Shown: positions 1 through 9,442, counted from the stretch's first letter. The stretch: 64,000 nt of DNA from JAOUJD01 sp963811265 (GCA_963811265.1 CAWEQS010000026.1:682001-746000); one strand, 5' to 3'. A program made the numbers and translations. Notes: generated from the sequence alone by a model not told the origin.

Positions 1-656
1 TAGATCAGCCACTTGACGATCTGCGCGACGCGCACGAGGAAGCGGAACAGGAACTCCCTGAACGTCGCGAGCGATTCCCGCGCGGCGACCGCGTCCCGCT
101 TGCGCTCGAGCCAGCCGATGCCGGCGCGGAAGGCGCGGCTGAACCCGTAGACGAGCGCCGCAAGGATCGCGGTGGCGATCGCGGCCCGCAGCAGCGCCGC
201 GAGCGCCAGGGCCGGGCGGCGGGTGTCCAGCCAGACGCGCCTGACTTCCTCGAGGTTGGCCAGGGTCTGCTTCACCAGCGCGTCGTGGGTCTGGCCGATC
301 GTGGGATCGACGTCGCCTTCGAGCACGGCGAACAGCAACCGGTCGCCGAGCATGATCTGCACGCCCTTGGCGCCGCCGAGCTGGAGCGGCTCGGTGTGGA
401 GCGGAGCGTCCATGACGTCCCTTGGGCGCACCTCGCTCAAGCGCTCCTGGGCCCGCTGCACGCGCACTTCCGGGCTCGATCCCACCAGCGGGACGCGCAT
501 CGTGATCACGTCCCGGTTCAGCACGCGCAGGACGGCGGGCTGATCGACCCGGTCTGGCTTGCCTTCCGCCGCCTGCGCGGGCGCGACTGCGCAGAGCAGC
601 GTGCCGAGCACCAGCGCCACCGCCCAGCGGGCGCCGTCGAGCAGCCTTCCCCTCAT
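1..656 (-). CDS. MscS-family mechanosensitive channel, N-terminal part (cut by window edge)
   Basis: The gene reads leftward from an ATG at 656 and leaves the window still open, so only the first ~218 residues are visible. They begin with a signal-like segment (residues 8-30, ending APAQAAEG), continue with a soluble periplasmic stretch containing an LGDRLLFAV segment, and end in a hydrophobic helix (about residues 150-170) followed by a basic stretch and another hydrophobic segment. This matches the N-terminal extension of medium-length MscS-like channels, but the diagnostic pore helix and beta domain lie outside the window. The family call is therefore an inference from layout. It is the last gene of whatever lies to the left, with 80 bases separating it from the next minus-strand gene. 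Confidence 0.5.
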   Translation of the reverse strand, partial: MRGRLLDGARWAVALVLGTLLCAVAPAQAAEGKPDRVDQPAVLRVLNRDVITMRVPLVGSSPEVRVQRAQERLSEVRPRDVMDAPLHTEPLQLGGAKGVQIMLGDRLLFAVLEGDVDPTIGQTHDALVKQTLANLEEVRRVWLDTRRPALALAALLRAAIATAILAALVYGFSRAFRAGIGWLERKRDAVAARESLATFREFLFRFLVRVAQIVKWLI

Positions 657-736
657 GTCCGTCTCGCTTCGTTGTGCCGGCAGCGCGCCAACTCTGTCCA
701 AGGGCACGAACAGGTGAATTCGGTTACGGCAACCCG

Positions 737-1033
737 TCAACCAAGACCGAGCAGGCGCCCGATCCGCGTCAGGTAGTCCGCCCCGATGAAAGCGTCGGTC
801 TCGAGCTCGTCGCCCAGGCCCTGGAGCCGGCCGCGCACGCCGACGAGTCCCTGGCTGACCGCGGCCTGGGACGGCGTGTCCGAGGCCAGCGCGGCGCGCA
901 GCTGCTCGACCTCGGCCTGCAAGGTCTCCACGCTCGCGCCGCCGGTACGCGCGCGCTCGATATCACGTTCGAGCTGCTCCACCAACTGGGCGACTTCGTC
1001 GAGGTCGACCGGGCGGCCGTTGGGTGTGGCCAT
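737..1033 (-). CDS. Small coiled-coil hypothetical protein
   Basis: A 98-residue protein beginning MATPNGRPVDLDEVAQLVEQ from an ATG at 1033. Residues 10-60 have heptad-like spacing (LVEQLERDIERAR, LQAEVEQLRAAL), so a short coiled coil is likely. The C-terminus (FIGADYLTRIGRLLGLG) looks like an amphipathic helix. An upstream in-frame extension exists, but it has the arginine/serine-rich composition of non-coding GC-rich frames, so the ATG at 1033 is preferred. I do not recognise the family. The divergent membrane protein gene starts 79 bases away, so the two may share a promoter region. Confidence 0.6.
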   Translation of the reverse strand: MATPNGRPVDLDEVAQLVEQLERDIERARTGGASVETLQAEVEQLRAALASDTPSQAAVSQGLVGVRGRLQGLGDELETDAFIGADYLTRIGRLLGLG

Positions 1034-1112
1034 GACAATCCTCCTGCTGCGACGAGGCCAGTCTACCCCGCAGTCCGCCGCGGGGACGGGCGCGGGCCTT
1101 GCGGTAAATTCA

Positions 1113-1793
1113 ATGACCATGAATCTGCTGCACGACAACGCGCCACTGGCCCTGGTCGTCCTCGGCTGGATCGTCGTGATCCCCTGGACCGTGCGGTCCG
1201 CGGTCGCGGTGCGCCGGCAGTTCCTGCCATCGCCGCTCGTGGAGCACGCCTGGCTCGGAGCGATCGTCGCCACCGCCTTCCTGTGGCAGCTGCACGTGCG
1301 CTCACCGGTCGGGCTCGACTTCGGCCTGCTCGGCGGCGCGCTCTTCACGCTGGTGTTCGGCCGGGCGCGCGCCATCCTCGGCCTCCTCTCCGCGCTCGCC
1401 CTGCACACCGTGATGGCCGACGGGTCGTGGCTCAACTTCGGCATCAACGGCACGCTGCTCGCGGTCGTCCCGGCCTGCGCCGCGAGCGTGCTGCAACGGC
1501 TCATAGAGCGCTGGCTGCCGCGGAACATCTTCGTTTTCATCATCGGCAACGGTCTCTTCGTGACGATGGCGGTCACCGCGCTCGCGAGCGCCCTGCTGCT
1601 CGCCGCCGCCTCCACAGGCGCGCACGCCGTGCTGCGGCAGCTGAACGAACACATCGCGTACTCGCTGCTGCTGGCCTGGGGCGAAGCGCTCGCGTCCGGC
1701 ATGATCTTCTCGGCGCTCGTGGTCTTCCTGCCGCAGGCCGTCCTCACGTACCGCCAGGACACCTATCTCCCGCCACGCCGGCCGTCTGTTTGA
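1113..1793 (+). CDS. CbiM-like integral membrane protein (COG3235 type)
   Basis: A 226-residue polytopic membrane protein with about six hydrophobic segments. It starts at ATG 1113 or six bases later at 1119 (MNLLHDNAPL). Residues with small side chains and the pattern LNFGINGTLLAVVPA in the middle resemble the CbiM fold of ECF-type cobalt/nickel permeases; the stand-alone proteobacterial relatives are annotated as energy-coupling-factor permease-like. No CbiN, CbiQ or CbiO partner is present here, so transport of a metal is not shown. It lies 63 bases upstream of the thiamine-diphosphate enzyme on the same strand but with no evident functional link. Confidence 0.6.
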   Translation: MTMNLLHDNAPLALVVLGWIVVIPWTVRSAVAVRRQFLPSPLVEHAWLGAIVATAFLWQLHVRSPVGLDFGLLGGALFTLVFGRARAILGLLSALALHTVMADGSWLNFGINGTLLAVVPACAASVLQRLIERWLPRNIFVFIIGNGLFVTMAVTALASALLLAAASTGAHAVLRQLNEHIAYSLLLAWGEALASGMIFSALVVFLPQAVLTYRQDTYLPPRRPSV

Positions 1794-1856
1794 GCAGGCC
1801 CGGGCGGCCCGACCGCGTCGACGCGCCGTACACTCGGCGCCTGCTCAGGAACCGCC

Positions 1857-3554
1857 ATGCCCTCGACCCGCTCCGGCGCCCGACTTCTCGTCGATCAACT
1901 GCTGATCCAGGGCGTGAACCACGCGTTCTGCGTGCCTGGTGAAAGCTACCTCGCTGTCCTCGACGCGCTGTACGACGCGCGCGAGATGATCAAGCTGGTC
2001 GTCAACCGCCACGAGTCCGGCGCGACCTTCATGGCCGACGCCTACGCGAAGCTCACCGGCCAGCCCGGGGTGGTGTTCGTCACCCGCGGACCCGGCGCGT
2101 GCAACGCGTCGATCGGGATCCACACCGCCTTCCAGGATTCGACGCCGCTGGTCGTGTTCGTCGGCCAGGTCGGCAGCAATTTCGTGGAGCGCGAGGCGTT
2201 CCAGGAAGTCGACTACCGGCGGATGTTCGGCCAGATGACCAAGTGGGTCGCCCAGGTCGATCGCGCGGACCGCGTGCCGGAACTGGTCGCCCGCGCGTTC
2301 CAGACCGCGACGAGCGGACGGCCCGGGCCCGTCGTCCTGGCGCTGCCCGAGGACATGCAGTTGCAGGCCGCGGAGGCGCAGGACGCGCTGTGCCACCAAC
2401 CGGTCCAGGCGGCGCCGAGCGACATGCAGATCGCCGCGCTGCGCCGGCTGATGGGCCGCTCCCAGCGCCCCGTGGTGATCCTCGGAGGAACGGGCTGGAC
2501 CTCCGCCGCGTGCGACAACTTCAAGCGCTTCGCCGAAGCGAACTACCTTCCGGTCGCGTGCGCGTTCCGCTACCAGGACCTGTTCGACAACCGGCACCCG
2601 AACTACATCGGTGACGTCGGCATCGGCATCAATCCGAAGCTCGCGCAGCGCATCAGGGACGCCGACCTCGTGATCGCCGTCGGCGCGCGCCTGGGCGAGA
2701 TGACGACCTCGGGCTACACGCTCCTCGACGCGCCGCTGCCGGCACAGTCGCTGGTCCACGTGCATGCGAGCGCCGAGGAACTGGGGCGCGTGTACCAGGC
2801 GCAGTTGATGATCAACGCCGGCATGCAGCAGTTCGCGTCGCGGCTCGCGATGATGATGCCGATCGAGGAGCCGCCCTGGCGCGAGTCGGTAGGGCCGGCG
2901 AGGACCGACTACGAGGCGTGGCAGCAGCGGCCGGCGGTGTACGCGCACGCCGAGCCCCGGCTCGACCTGTGGGAGGTGGTGCGGATCCTGGCGCGCGCGG
3001 TGCCCGAAGACGCGATCATCACGAACGGCGCCGGCAACTTCTCCGTCTGGGCCCACCGGTTCTGGCGTTACACGGGGATTCGGACGCAACTCGCGCCCAC
3101 GGCCGGTTCGATGGGCTACGGCGTGCCGGCGGCGATCGCCGCGAAGATCGCCGCGCCGGAGCGCTGCGTCGTCTGCTTCGCCGGCGACGGCGACTTCCAG
3201 ATGACCGGCCAGGAACTCGGCACCGCGATCCAGTACGGCGCCGGCGTCCTGTTTCTCGTCTTCAACAACGGCATGTACGGCACGATCCGCATGCACCAGG
3301 AGCGCGAGTTCCCCGGCCGGGACCACGGCACGCGCCTGGTCAATCCGGACTTCGCCAGGGTGGCCGAGGCCTATGGAGCGTTCGGGGCGACGGTGGACAC
3401 CACCGACGGGTTCGCCATCGCGCTGGCGCAGGCGCTCGCGTTCATGCGGGAGAAGCACCTGCCCGCCGTGGTGGAACTCAGGACGGATCCGGAAGTGATC
3501 ACGCCCAACGCCACGCTGACGGCGATCCGCGCGACCGCGCGCCTCGCGCACTGA
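1857..3554 (+). CDS. Thiamine diphosphate-dependent enzyme, acetolactate-synthase-like
   Basis: A 565-residue protein with the three-domain layout of the pyruvate oxidase/acetolactate synthase family: pyrimidine-binding domain (residues 1-170), central transhydrogenase-like domain (190-330) and pyrophosphate-binding domain (360-550). The activating glutamate is visible in NRHESGATF (near residue 52). The cofactor/Mg motif GDG...NN is visible as FAGDGDFQMTGQEL followed by FLVFNNGMYGTIR. No small regulatory subunit (IlvH) gene is adjacent and the sequence is not close to canonical IlvB, so I infer a decarboxylase or carboligase of unknown substrate. The stop codon converges with the small minus-strand gene after a 6-base gap. 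Confidence 0.8.
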   Translation: MPSTRSGARLLVDQLLIQGVNHAFCVPGESYLAVLDALYDAREMIKLVVNRHESGATFMADAYAKLTGQPGVVFVTRGPGACNASIGIHTAFQDSTPLVVFVGQVGSNFVEREAFQEVDYRRMFGQMTKWVAQVDRADRVPELVARAFQTATSGRPGPVVLALPEDMQLQAAEAQDALCHQPVQAAPSDMQIAALRRLMGRSQRPVVILGGTGWTSAACDNFKRFAEANYLPVACAFRYQDLFDNRHPNYIGDVGIGINPKLAQRIRDADLVIAVGARLGEMTTSGYTLLDAPLPAQSLVHVHASAEELGRVYQAQLMINAGMQQFASRLAMMMPIEEPPWRESVGPARTDYEAWQQRPAVYAHAEPRLDLWEVVRILARAVPEDAIITNGAGNFSVWAHRFWRYTGIRTQLAPTAGSMGYGVPAAIAAKIAAPERCVVCFAGDGDFQMTGQELGTAIQYGAGVLFLVFNNGMYGTIRMHQEREFPGRDHGTRLVNPDFARVAEAYGAFGATVDTTDGFAIALAQALAFMREKHLPAVVELRTDPEVITPNATLTAIRATARLAH

Positions 3555-3560
3555 CGGGCT

Positions 3561-3821
3561 TCAGCCTGCCAGTCCCTTGCGCAGCCACTCGGCGACGAGA
3601 TCGTCGAGCCGCGCGCCGCGCGACTGCGCTTGCCCCTGCATCTGCCGCACGAGATCCTGCGGCAGCTTCACGGCGAACGGAACCAATCCCAGCGCACGAT
3701 CGCGTTCGCGCTGAGCGCGGCGGTCCGCCTCGGCCTCGACGCGGCTGAACGGATTGCCGGACCGGCGCATCTCGTTGGCGATCTTCAGGGCCTTGCGCTT
3801 CTCGAGTTCGGTCTTCTTCAT
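3561..3821 (-). CDS. Small protein with ribbon-helix-helix-like C-terminus
   Basis: An 86-residue protein starting at ATG 3821, two bases beyond the stop codon of the DenD-like gene, so it is translationally linked to it. The N-terminal half is charged (KKTELEKRKALKIANEMRR, then an E/R-rich stretch). The C-terminal half, VPFAVKLPQDLVRQMQGQAQ and onward to DDLVAEWLRKGL, follows the beta-strand then two-helix spacing of ribbon-helix-helix DNA-binding proteins. That is inference from pattern, not a firm family match. It could be a transcription factor or an antitoxin without a visible toxin. Confidence 0.6.
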   Translation of the reverse strand: MKKTELEKRKALKIANEMRRSGNPFSRVEAEADRRAQRERDRALGLVPFAVKLPQDLVRQMQGQAQSRGARLDDLVAEWLRKGLAG

Positions 3822-3823
3822 CG

Positions 3824-4787
3824 TCACCGCACGTACTCCTTCGCGTAGTCGCGGACGATCGACTCGAAGTCGCCGTCGCGGACGAAACCCATGGCGTCCG
3901 CCCGCGCGGTGTCGAAGCGCGCCGGCCAGCCCTGGACGATCGCCTGGATGCGCGGGTCGGGCTGCATCTTCACGCGTCCGCGCGCGGCTTCGCCGCCCAC
4001 CCGGGCGAGGGCGTCCAGCATCGACGCGATCGAAACTGTGATGCCCGGCAGGCTCAGCGAACGCGGCCCGGTCCAGCGCCCCGCCGGCAACTCGTGCGCG
4101 TGCACGAGATTGGCGATCGCGGCCCGCGGAGACATCAGCCACATCGAAGCGTGCGGATCGACGGGACAGACCGCTTCGACCCCAGCCAGCGGCTCGCGGA
4201 TGATCCCGCTCGCGAAGCTCGACGCCGCGGCGTTCGGTTTGCCCGGGCGCACCACGATGGTCGGCAGGCGCACGGCACGGCCATCGATGAAGCCCTTGCG
4301 CGTGCAGTCGCCGACCAGCAGTTCGCCGACCAGCTTCTGCACGCCGTAGCTCGACTGCGGGCTCGGCGTCGTTTCGTCGGTCACCACCTCGGGCAGCGCG
4401 CCGCCGAAGACGGCGACCGAACTCGCGAACACGAGCTTCGGTCGGCGACCCTCGGCGCGCAGCGTGTCCAGCAGCGCCCGGGTGCCGTCGAGGTTCACGT
4501 GCATGCCGAGATCGAAGTCGGCCTTCGGCCGCGCCCGAAACGACGGCCGCGAGGTGGAACACGCTGTCGGCGCCGGCCACGGCGCGCGCCATGAACGCCG
4601 GGTCGCCGACGTCGCCAACGGCGCTTCGCACGCGCTCCATCGCCGGTGCGGCAACCTGGTCGACCGCGACGACTTCCGCGATCGGACGGCGTTCGCCGGC
4701 CGTGTTCGTCAGCGCGCCCCGCTGCAGCAGTTCGCCGATCAGTCGCTGGCCCAGGAAACCGGCGCCGCCGGTGACGACTACCTTCAT
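3824..4787 (-). pseudogene. denD: NAD-dependent epimerase/dehydrogenase, D-erythronate dehydrogenase-like, frameshifted
   Basis: The reading frame begins with a Rossmann motif (TGGAGFLGQRL) at ATG 4787 and runs to VVSGAAE. It then resumes one base out of phase with ADFDLGMHVNLDG, FASSVAVFGG and the catalytic SSYGVQKLVGELL (YxxxK). The two halves together make a typical full-length extended SDR of about 320 residues related to DenD, which oxidises D-erythronate at C3. The break is an extra base in a two-base run at 4524-4525; removing it restores the frame, so a sequencing error is as likely as true decay. The start overlaps the DUF3025 stop by four bases (ATGA). No erythronate kinase or other den/otn gene is nearby, so the substrate is uncertain. 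Confidence 0.7.
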
Positions 4788-5572
4788 GGTCTGCTCCTCT
4801 CCACTCCAGCCTCCGCGGCGCGGGCGCCGCGCGCCGGGCGAAAGACCGACGCGTCGTCGTAGTACGTCGCGTCGTCGTTGTCCGCCCAGCCGGGAATTCC
4901 GAGCACCGGCAACGGCCGCAGCCGGCCGGGTGCCAGGCCTTCATCCAGCGCCGCGGCGACAGCGGCATCGATGGCCGCGAGCGGCGCATCTGCGGCCAGC
5001 CGCACGTGCAGCGCGTGGGCGGTCACCCCGCGGTATGGCGCTGTCAGCTTCTCCATCAGCGCGTGGCCGAAGACGATCGCTCGCACTTCGGAGCGCCACG
5101 CCGCGCGGTGCGCCACGAACAGCCTGCGCCAGTCGTGCGCGGCCAACGCGTCGATGAGCTCGTCGCGCTGCGTGACGAGAAACACCGAGTTCTCGTCGAT
5201 CAGCGTCGCGGCGTCGCGCAGCGCGCCGCGCCGGGGACCGACGCCATCCCTCGCGATGGCCGCCGCCTGCAGGGCATTCAGCCCGGCCTTGGTGCGCGGG
5301 AACGCCAGCCACACCAGCGCGTTGAAGAAGTCGTGCAGGTTGTCCCGCGTCGGCACTTCGCCCGTGCGGTGGATGTGCTCTTCGTAGGCCGCCGCGCCGG
5401 CCGCCTCCGGCGCGCCAAAGCGGATCGGCCGTCCGCCCGCGTTGCACAGTCCCAGCCGCGCTGCGACGGCACTGAGCGCGCTGCGCGCGTCGCGCACGCC
5501 TTCGACGGCCCGGCCGCGTTCGGCCACCGCGCGGAACCACGGCGCGTCCCAGTCGATGACGCGCGCGCGCAC
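4784..5572 (-). CDS. DUF3025 domain protein
   Basis: A 262-residue cytosolic protein from a GTG start at 5572, five bases after the pyrC stop; no ATG lies near the conserved N-terminus (ARVIDWDAPWF). The signature DUF3025 stretch is RDNLHDFFNALVWLAFPRTKAGLNALQ near residues 95-120 (quoted here only as landmarks LHDFFNALVWLAFP). Sitting directly behind pyrC is a common arrangement for this family in betaproteobacteria. The C-terminus, with the stretch PVLGIPGWADNDD, is intact and its stop overlaps the next start codon as ATGA, giving a coupled pyrC > DUF3025 > DenD-like > RHH-like operon. Its biochemical role is unknown. Confidence 0.75.
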   Translation of the reverse strand: MRARVIDWDAPWFRAVAERGRAVEGVRDARSALSAVAARLGLCNAGGRPIRFGAPEAAGAAAYEEHIHRTGEVPTRDNLHDFFNALVWLAFPRTKAGLNALQAAAIARDGVGPRRGALRDAATLIDENSVFLVTQRDELIDALAAHDWRRLFVAHRAAWRSEVRAIVFGHALMEKLTAPYRGVTAHALHVRLAADAPLAAIDAAVAAALDEGLAPGRLRPLPVLGIPGWADNDDATYYDDASVFRPARGARAAEAGVERSRP

Positions 5573-5577
5573 GGGCG

Positions 5578-6627
5578 CTAGTCGGTCAGCGACCACGCGA
5601 GCGTTTCCCCGGCGCCGAGCGGCACGATCGTCTGGTCGCCGAACGGGAACGCCTCCGGCACCGGACAGGGCCGGCGCCGCAGCGTGATCTTGCCGGCATT
5701 GCGCGGCAGGCCGTAGAAGGCCGCGCCGTGGAAGGAAGCGAAGGCCTCGAAGCGATCGATCGCGCCCGCGGCATCGAACGCCTCCGCATACAGTTCGAGC
5801 GCGAACGCCGCCGTGTAGCAGCCCGCGCACCCGCACGCGTTTTCCTTGTCGCCCCTCGCGTGCGGTGCGGAGTCGGTGCCGAGGAAGAAGCGCGGATTGC
5901 CGCTGGTGGCCGCCGCGACCAGCGCCTGCCGGTGAACTTCGCGCTTGAGGATCGGCAGGCAGTAGTAGTGCGGCCGCGCGCCGGTCTTGCCGTCGGCCGT
6001 CATGAAGAGCGCATTGCGGTTGTAGCGCAGGTGATGCGCGGTGATCGTCGCGGCGATCGGCCCGCTCGCATCGCGCACGTATTCGGCCGCTTCCTTCGTC
6101 GTGATGTGCTCGAACACCACCTTCAGCGCCGGGAAGTCGCGCCGCAGCGGCTGCATCACCTTGTCGAGGAAGACGCGTTCACGGTCGAACACGTCCACCT
6201 CGCCGTGCGTGACCTCGCCGTGCACGAGCAGCGGAACGCCTTCCCGCTGCATCGCCTCCAGCGCCGGCGCACAGCGCCGGACGTCGGTCACGCCGGAATC
6301 CGAATTCGTCGTCGCGCCGGCCGGGTAGAGCTTCACGCCGTGCACGACCCCGCTTGCCCGGGCGCGCGCGATCTCGTCCGCCGGCGTGTTGTCGGTCAGG
6401 TACAGCGTCATCAGCGGCTCGAACGCCATGCCGCCGGGCAAGGCGGCGAGGATGCGCTTGCGGTAGTCGAGCGCCTGCGCGGTAGTCGTGACCGGGGGCC
6501 GAAGGTTCGGCATCACGATCGCCCGCGCGAACTGGCGCGCCGTGTGCGGCAGCACGGCCGCGAGCGCCGCACCGTCGCGCAGGTGCAGGTGCCAGTCGTC
6601 GGGCCGCGTGATCGTCAAGGTGTCCAT
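5578..6627 (-). CDS. pyrC: Dihydroorotase (class II, PyrC)
   Basis: A 349-residue protein of the usual class II length that interconverts carbamoyl-aspartate and dihydroorotate in pyrimidine biosynthesis. Visible landmarks are the first zinc pair in DDWHLHLRDG (residues 11-20), the carboxylated lysine in HGVKLYPAGATTNSDSG, histidine ligands in LLVHGE and VFEHIT, and the catalytic aspartate in LGTDSAPH near residue 250. The ATG at 6627 gives the normal N-terminus MDTLTITRPDDWH. It is the first gene of a four-gene minus-strand operon and is divergent from aceE, with 79 bases between the two starts for both promoters. Confidence 0.96.
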   Translation of the reverse strand: MDTLTITRPDDWHLHLRDGAALAAVLPHTARQFARAIVMPNLRPPVTTTAQALDYRKRILAALPGGMAFEPLMTLYLTDNTPADEIARARASGVVHGVKLYPAGATTNSDSGVTDVRRCAPALEAMQREGVPLLVHGEVTHGEVDVFDRERVFLDKVMQPLRRDFPALKVVFEHITTKEAAEYVRDASGPIAATITAHHLRYNRNALFMTADGKTGARPHYYCLPILKREVHRQALVAAATSGNPRFFLGTDSAPHARGDKENACGCAGCYTAAFALELYAEAFDAAGAIDRFEAFASFHGAAFYGLPRNAGKITLRRRPCPVPEAFPFGDQTIVPLGAGETLAWSLTD

Positions 6628-6706
6628 TCCCGCATTATCCCAGCGGATGCGCCGCCCCTCGCGGGCGGATAATCCTCGGCCTCGCTCCTCGCCTCCCGGA
6701 GGACCC

Positions 6707-9394
6707 TTGAACCTCGACGACCTTGCCAAGCTGATTCCGAGCGCCTCGTGGCGGCTGCCGGAGGACGACGGCGATCCGCAGGAAACGCAGGAGTGGCTCG
6801 ACGCGCTCGACGCGGTGATCGCGGCCGGCGGGCCGGAGCGCGCCACGTTCGTGCTCAAGCACCTGCTGCAGCACGCGCGCAACCGGCGGGTGCCCCTTCC
6901 GCAGGTGCTGAACACGCCCTACCTGAACACGATCTCGCTCGCCGACCAGGCGCCCTTCCCCGGCAACCTCGACCTCGAGGCCCGCCTCGGCGCGCTGGTC
7001 CGGTGGAACGCGCTGGCGATGGTCGTCCGCGCGAACGCCGCCAGCGCGGAACTCGGCGGCCACATCGCGAGCTACGCGTCGGCCGCGGACCTGTTCGAAG
7101 TCGGGTTCAACCACTTCTTCCGCGCCGGCGACGGCCAGCGCGGCGACCTCGTCTACTTCCAGCCGCACTCCGCGCCCGGCGTCTACGCGCGCGCCTTCCT
7201 CGAGGGCCGGCTCGCCATCGAGCAACTCGACAACTACCGCCGCGAGGCACGCCTTGCTGGTGCGGCGCCGCGCCACGGCGATGCGGCGCGGGCGCACGAG
7301 GGCCCCGGGCTGTCTTCGTATCCGCACCCGTGGCTGATGCCGAACTTCTGGCAGTTCCCGACGGGCTCGATGGGCCTCGGTCCGCTGATGGCGATCTACA
7401 ACGCGCGCTTCCTCAAGTACCTCGAGCATCGCGGCCTCGCGCAGACGAGCGGACGCAAGGTCTGGGCGTTCGTCGGCGACGGTGAAATGGACGAACCCGA
7501 GTCGCTCGCCGGCCTCAGCCTCGCCGCGCGCGAGGGACTGGACAACCTGATCTTCGTCGTCAACTGCAACCTGCAGCGGCTCGACGGCCCGGTCCGCGGC
7601 AACGGCTCGATCATCCAGGAGCTCGAGGGACTGTTCGCGGGCGCAGGCTGGAACGTCATCAAGCTGCTGTGGGGCGGCGACTGGGATCCGCTGTTCGCGC
7701 GCGACAGGAACATGCTGCTGCTGCGCGCGTTCCACGAGACGGTCGACGGCGAGTTCCAGACGCTGTCGGCGACCGACGGCCGCTTCAACCGGGAGCACTT
7801 CTTCAACAAGTACCCGGAACTCGCGCAGCTGACGGCCCACCTGTCCGACGACGACATCGATCGCCTGCGGCGCGGCGGCCACGACCCGGCGAAGATCTAC
7901 GCCGCCTACCACGCGGCCTCGCGGCACCGCGGCCAGCCGACGGTGATCCTGGCCAAGACCAAGAAGGGCTACGGCATGGGCAGTGCCCAGGGCCGCATGA
8001 CGACCCATCAGCAGAAGAAGTTCGATACCGCGGCCCTGCTCGAATTCCGCGATCGCTTCGCGCTGCCGCTCACCGACAGCCAGGTCGAGAACGTCGAGTT
8101 CCTGCGCCCGCCGCCCGACAGCGCCGAGATGAAGTACCTGCACGGCTGCCGCTCGAAGCTCGGCGGCTACCTGCCGAGCCGCAACGCGACCGCCGAGCCC
8201 CTTGCGCCGCCGACGGCCGACGCCTTCGGCCGCTTCGCGCTGGACGCCGCCGGCAAGGAGATGTCGACGACCATGGCCTTCGTGCGGATGCTGTCCGCGC
8301 TGCTGAAGGACCGCGACCTCGGCCCGCGCGTCGTGCCGATCATCGCCGACGAAGCGCGCACGTTCGGCATGGCCGACCTGTTCCGGCAGATCGGCATCTA
8401 CTCGCCTGTGGGCCAGCTCTACCAGCCGGAGGACAGCACGCAGATCAGCTTCTACCGGGAAGCGACCGACGGCCAGATCCTCGAGGAAGGCATCGACGAG
8501 GCCGGCGCGATCGCGTCGTGGGTGGCGGCGGGCACGAGCTACTCGACCAACGGCCTGCCGATGCTGCCCTTCTACATCTTCTATTCGATGTTCGGCTTCC
8601 AGCGCGTCGGCGACCTGCTGTGGGCCGCGGGCGATTCGCGCACGCGCGGCTTCCTGCTCGGCGCGACGGCCGGCCGCACCACGCTCGCCGGCGAAGGCCT
8701 GCAGCACCAGGACGGCACCAGCCACCTCGCGGCGAGCACGATCCCGAACTGCCGCGCCTACGACCCGTGCTACGCCTACGAACTCGCGTTCATCGTCGAG
8801 GACGGCATGCGGCGCCTGCTGAAGGAGCAGGAAGACGCGTTCTACTACGTCACGGTGATGAACGAGAACTATCCGCAGCCGTCGGCGCCGGAGGGCGCGC
8901 GCGAAGCCGTGCTGCGCGGAATGCATCGCGTGCGGGCCGTCGACGACGCGAAGGTGCGCCTGCTCGGCGCCGGCACCATCCTGCGCGAGGCGATCGCGGC
9001 CGCCGAACTGCTCGAACGCGAGCACGGCGTCGCGGCCGACGTGTATTCGGTCACGAGCTTCACCGAACTGCGGCGCGAGGCGATGGAGGTCGAGCGCGCG
9101 CGCCGGTTCGGCATGGCCACCGGCAGCGCGTGGGTCGAGCAGCAGTTGCCCGCCAACGGCACGCCGATCGTCGCGGCGAGCGACTATGTGCGCGCGGTGG
9201 CGGACCTGATCCGGCCGTACGTCGCGGACCGCTATGTCGCGCTGGGCACCGACGGGTTCGGCCGGTCGGACACGCGGGCGGCGTTGCGCGCGTTCTTCGA
9301 GGTCGATCGCCACGCGATCGTCGGCGCCGCGCTGCACGCGCTCGGCCGTCCATTGGAGGCAGCCGCGGATCCCGTGCCGCCCTGGCGCCGTTGA
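6707..9394 (+). CDS. aceE: Pyruvate dehydrogenase E1 component, homodimeric type
   Basis: An 895-residue E1, decarboxylating pyruvate and passing the acetyl group to the lipoyl domains of E2. Landmarks are the active-site histidine region GGHIASYASAADLFEVGFNH, the ThDP motif GDGEMDEPES running to VVNCNLQRLDGPV, and the C-terminal halves with EGLQHQDGTSHL and VMNENYPQPSAPEG. I chose TTG 6707 because it follows GGAGGA (6698-6703), gives an N-terminus matching the family and the usual length; no ATG fits. Unusually, no E2 or E3 gene follows: a strong terminator lies seven bases after the stop. Upstream of the TTG only 79 bases separate it from the divergent pyrC. Confidence 0.95.
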   Translation: MNLDDLAKLIPSASWRLPEDDGDPQETQEWLDALDAVIAAGGPERATFVLKHLLQHARNRRVPLPQVLNTPYLNTISLADQAPFPGNLDLEARLGALVRWNALAMVVRANAASAELGGHIASYASAADLFEVGFNHFFRAGDGQRGDLVYFQPHSAPGVYARAFLEGRLAIEQLDNYRREARLAGAAPRHGDAARAHEGPGLSSYPHPWLMPNFWQFPTGSMGLGPLMAIYNARFLKYLEHRGLAQTSGRKVWAFVGDGEMDEPESLAGLSLAAREGLDNLIFVVNCNLQRLDGPVRGNGSIIQELEGLFAGAGWNVIKLLWGGDWDPLFARDRNMLLLRAFHETVDGEFQTLSATDGRFNREHFFNKYPELAQLTAHLSDDDIDRLRRGGHDPAKIYAAYHAASRHRGQPTVILAKTKKGYGMGSAQGRMTTHQQKKFDTAALLEFRDRFALPLTDSQVENVEFLRPPPDSAEMKYLHGCRSKLGGYLPSRNATAEPLAPPTADAFGRFALDAAGKEMSTTMAFVRMLSALLKDRDLGPRVVPIIADEARTFGMADLFRQIGIYSPVGQLYQPEDSTQISFYREATDGQILEEGIDEAGAIASWVAAGTSYSTNGLPMLPFYIFYSMFGFQRVGDLLWAAGDSRTRGFLLGATAGRTTLAGEGLQHQDGTSHLAASTIPNCRAYDPCYAYELAFIVEDGMRRLLKEQEDAFYYVTVMNENYPQPSAPEGAREAVLRGMHRVRAVDDAKVRLLGAGTILREAIAAAELLEREHGVAADVYSVTSFTELRREAMEVERARRFGMATGSAWVEQQLPANGTPIVAASDYVRAVADLIRPYVADRYVALGTDGFGRSDTRAALRAFFEVDRHAIVGAALHALGRPLEAAADPVPPWRR

Positions 9395-9400
9395 AAGGAA

Positions 9401-9422
9401 AAGGCCCGCATGCGCGGGCCTT
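9401..9422. terminator. Bidirectional terminator between aceE and glycerate 2-kinase
   Basis: A perfect 9-bp stem (AAGGCCCGC / GCGGGCCTT, arms 9401-9409 and 9414-9422) with a four-base loop lies between two converging genes. On the minus strand it is followed by a TTTTCCTTTC run. It ends aceE as a single-gene transcript. Confidence 0.85.
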
Positions 9423-9442
9423 CGCATTCCGGGCCTGTTGCG

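Noticed and set aside
6635..9427. 930-residue open frame antisense to aceE
   Set aside because: It mirrors the aceE codons in a GC-rich genome, has no family features and is rich in Arg/Ala/Val/His as expected of a shadow frame.
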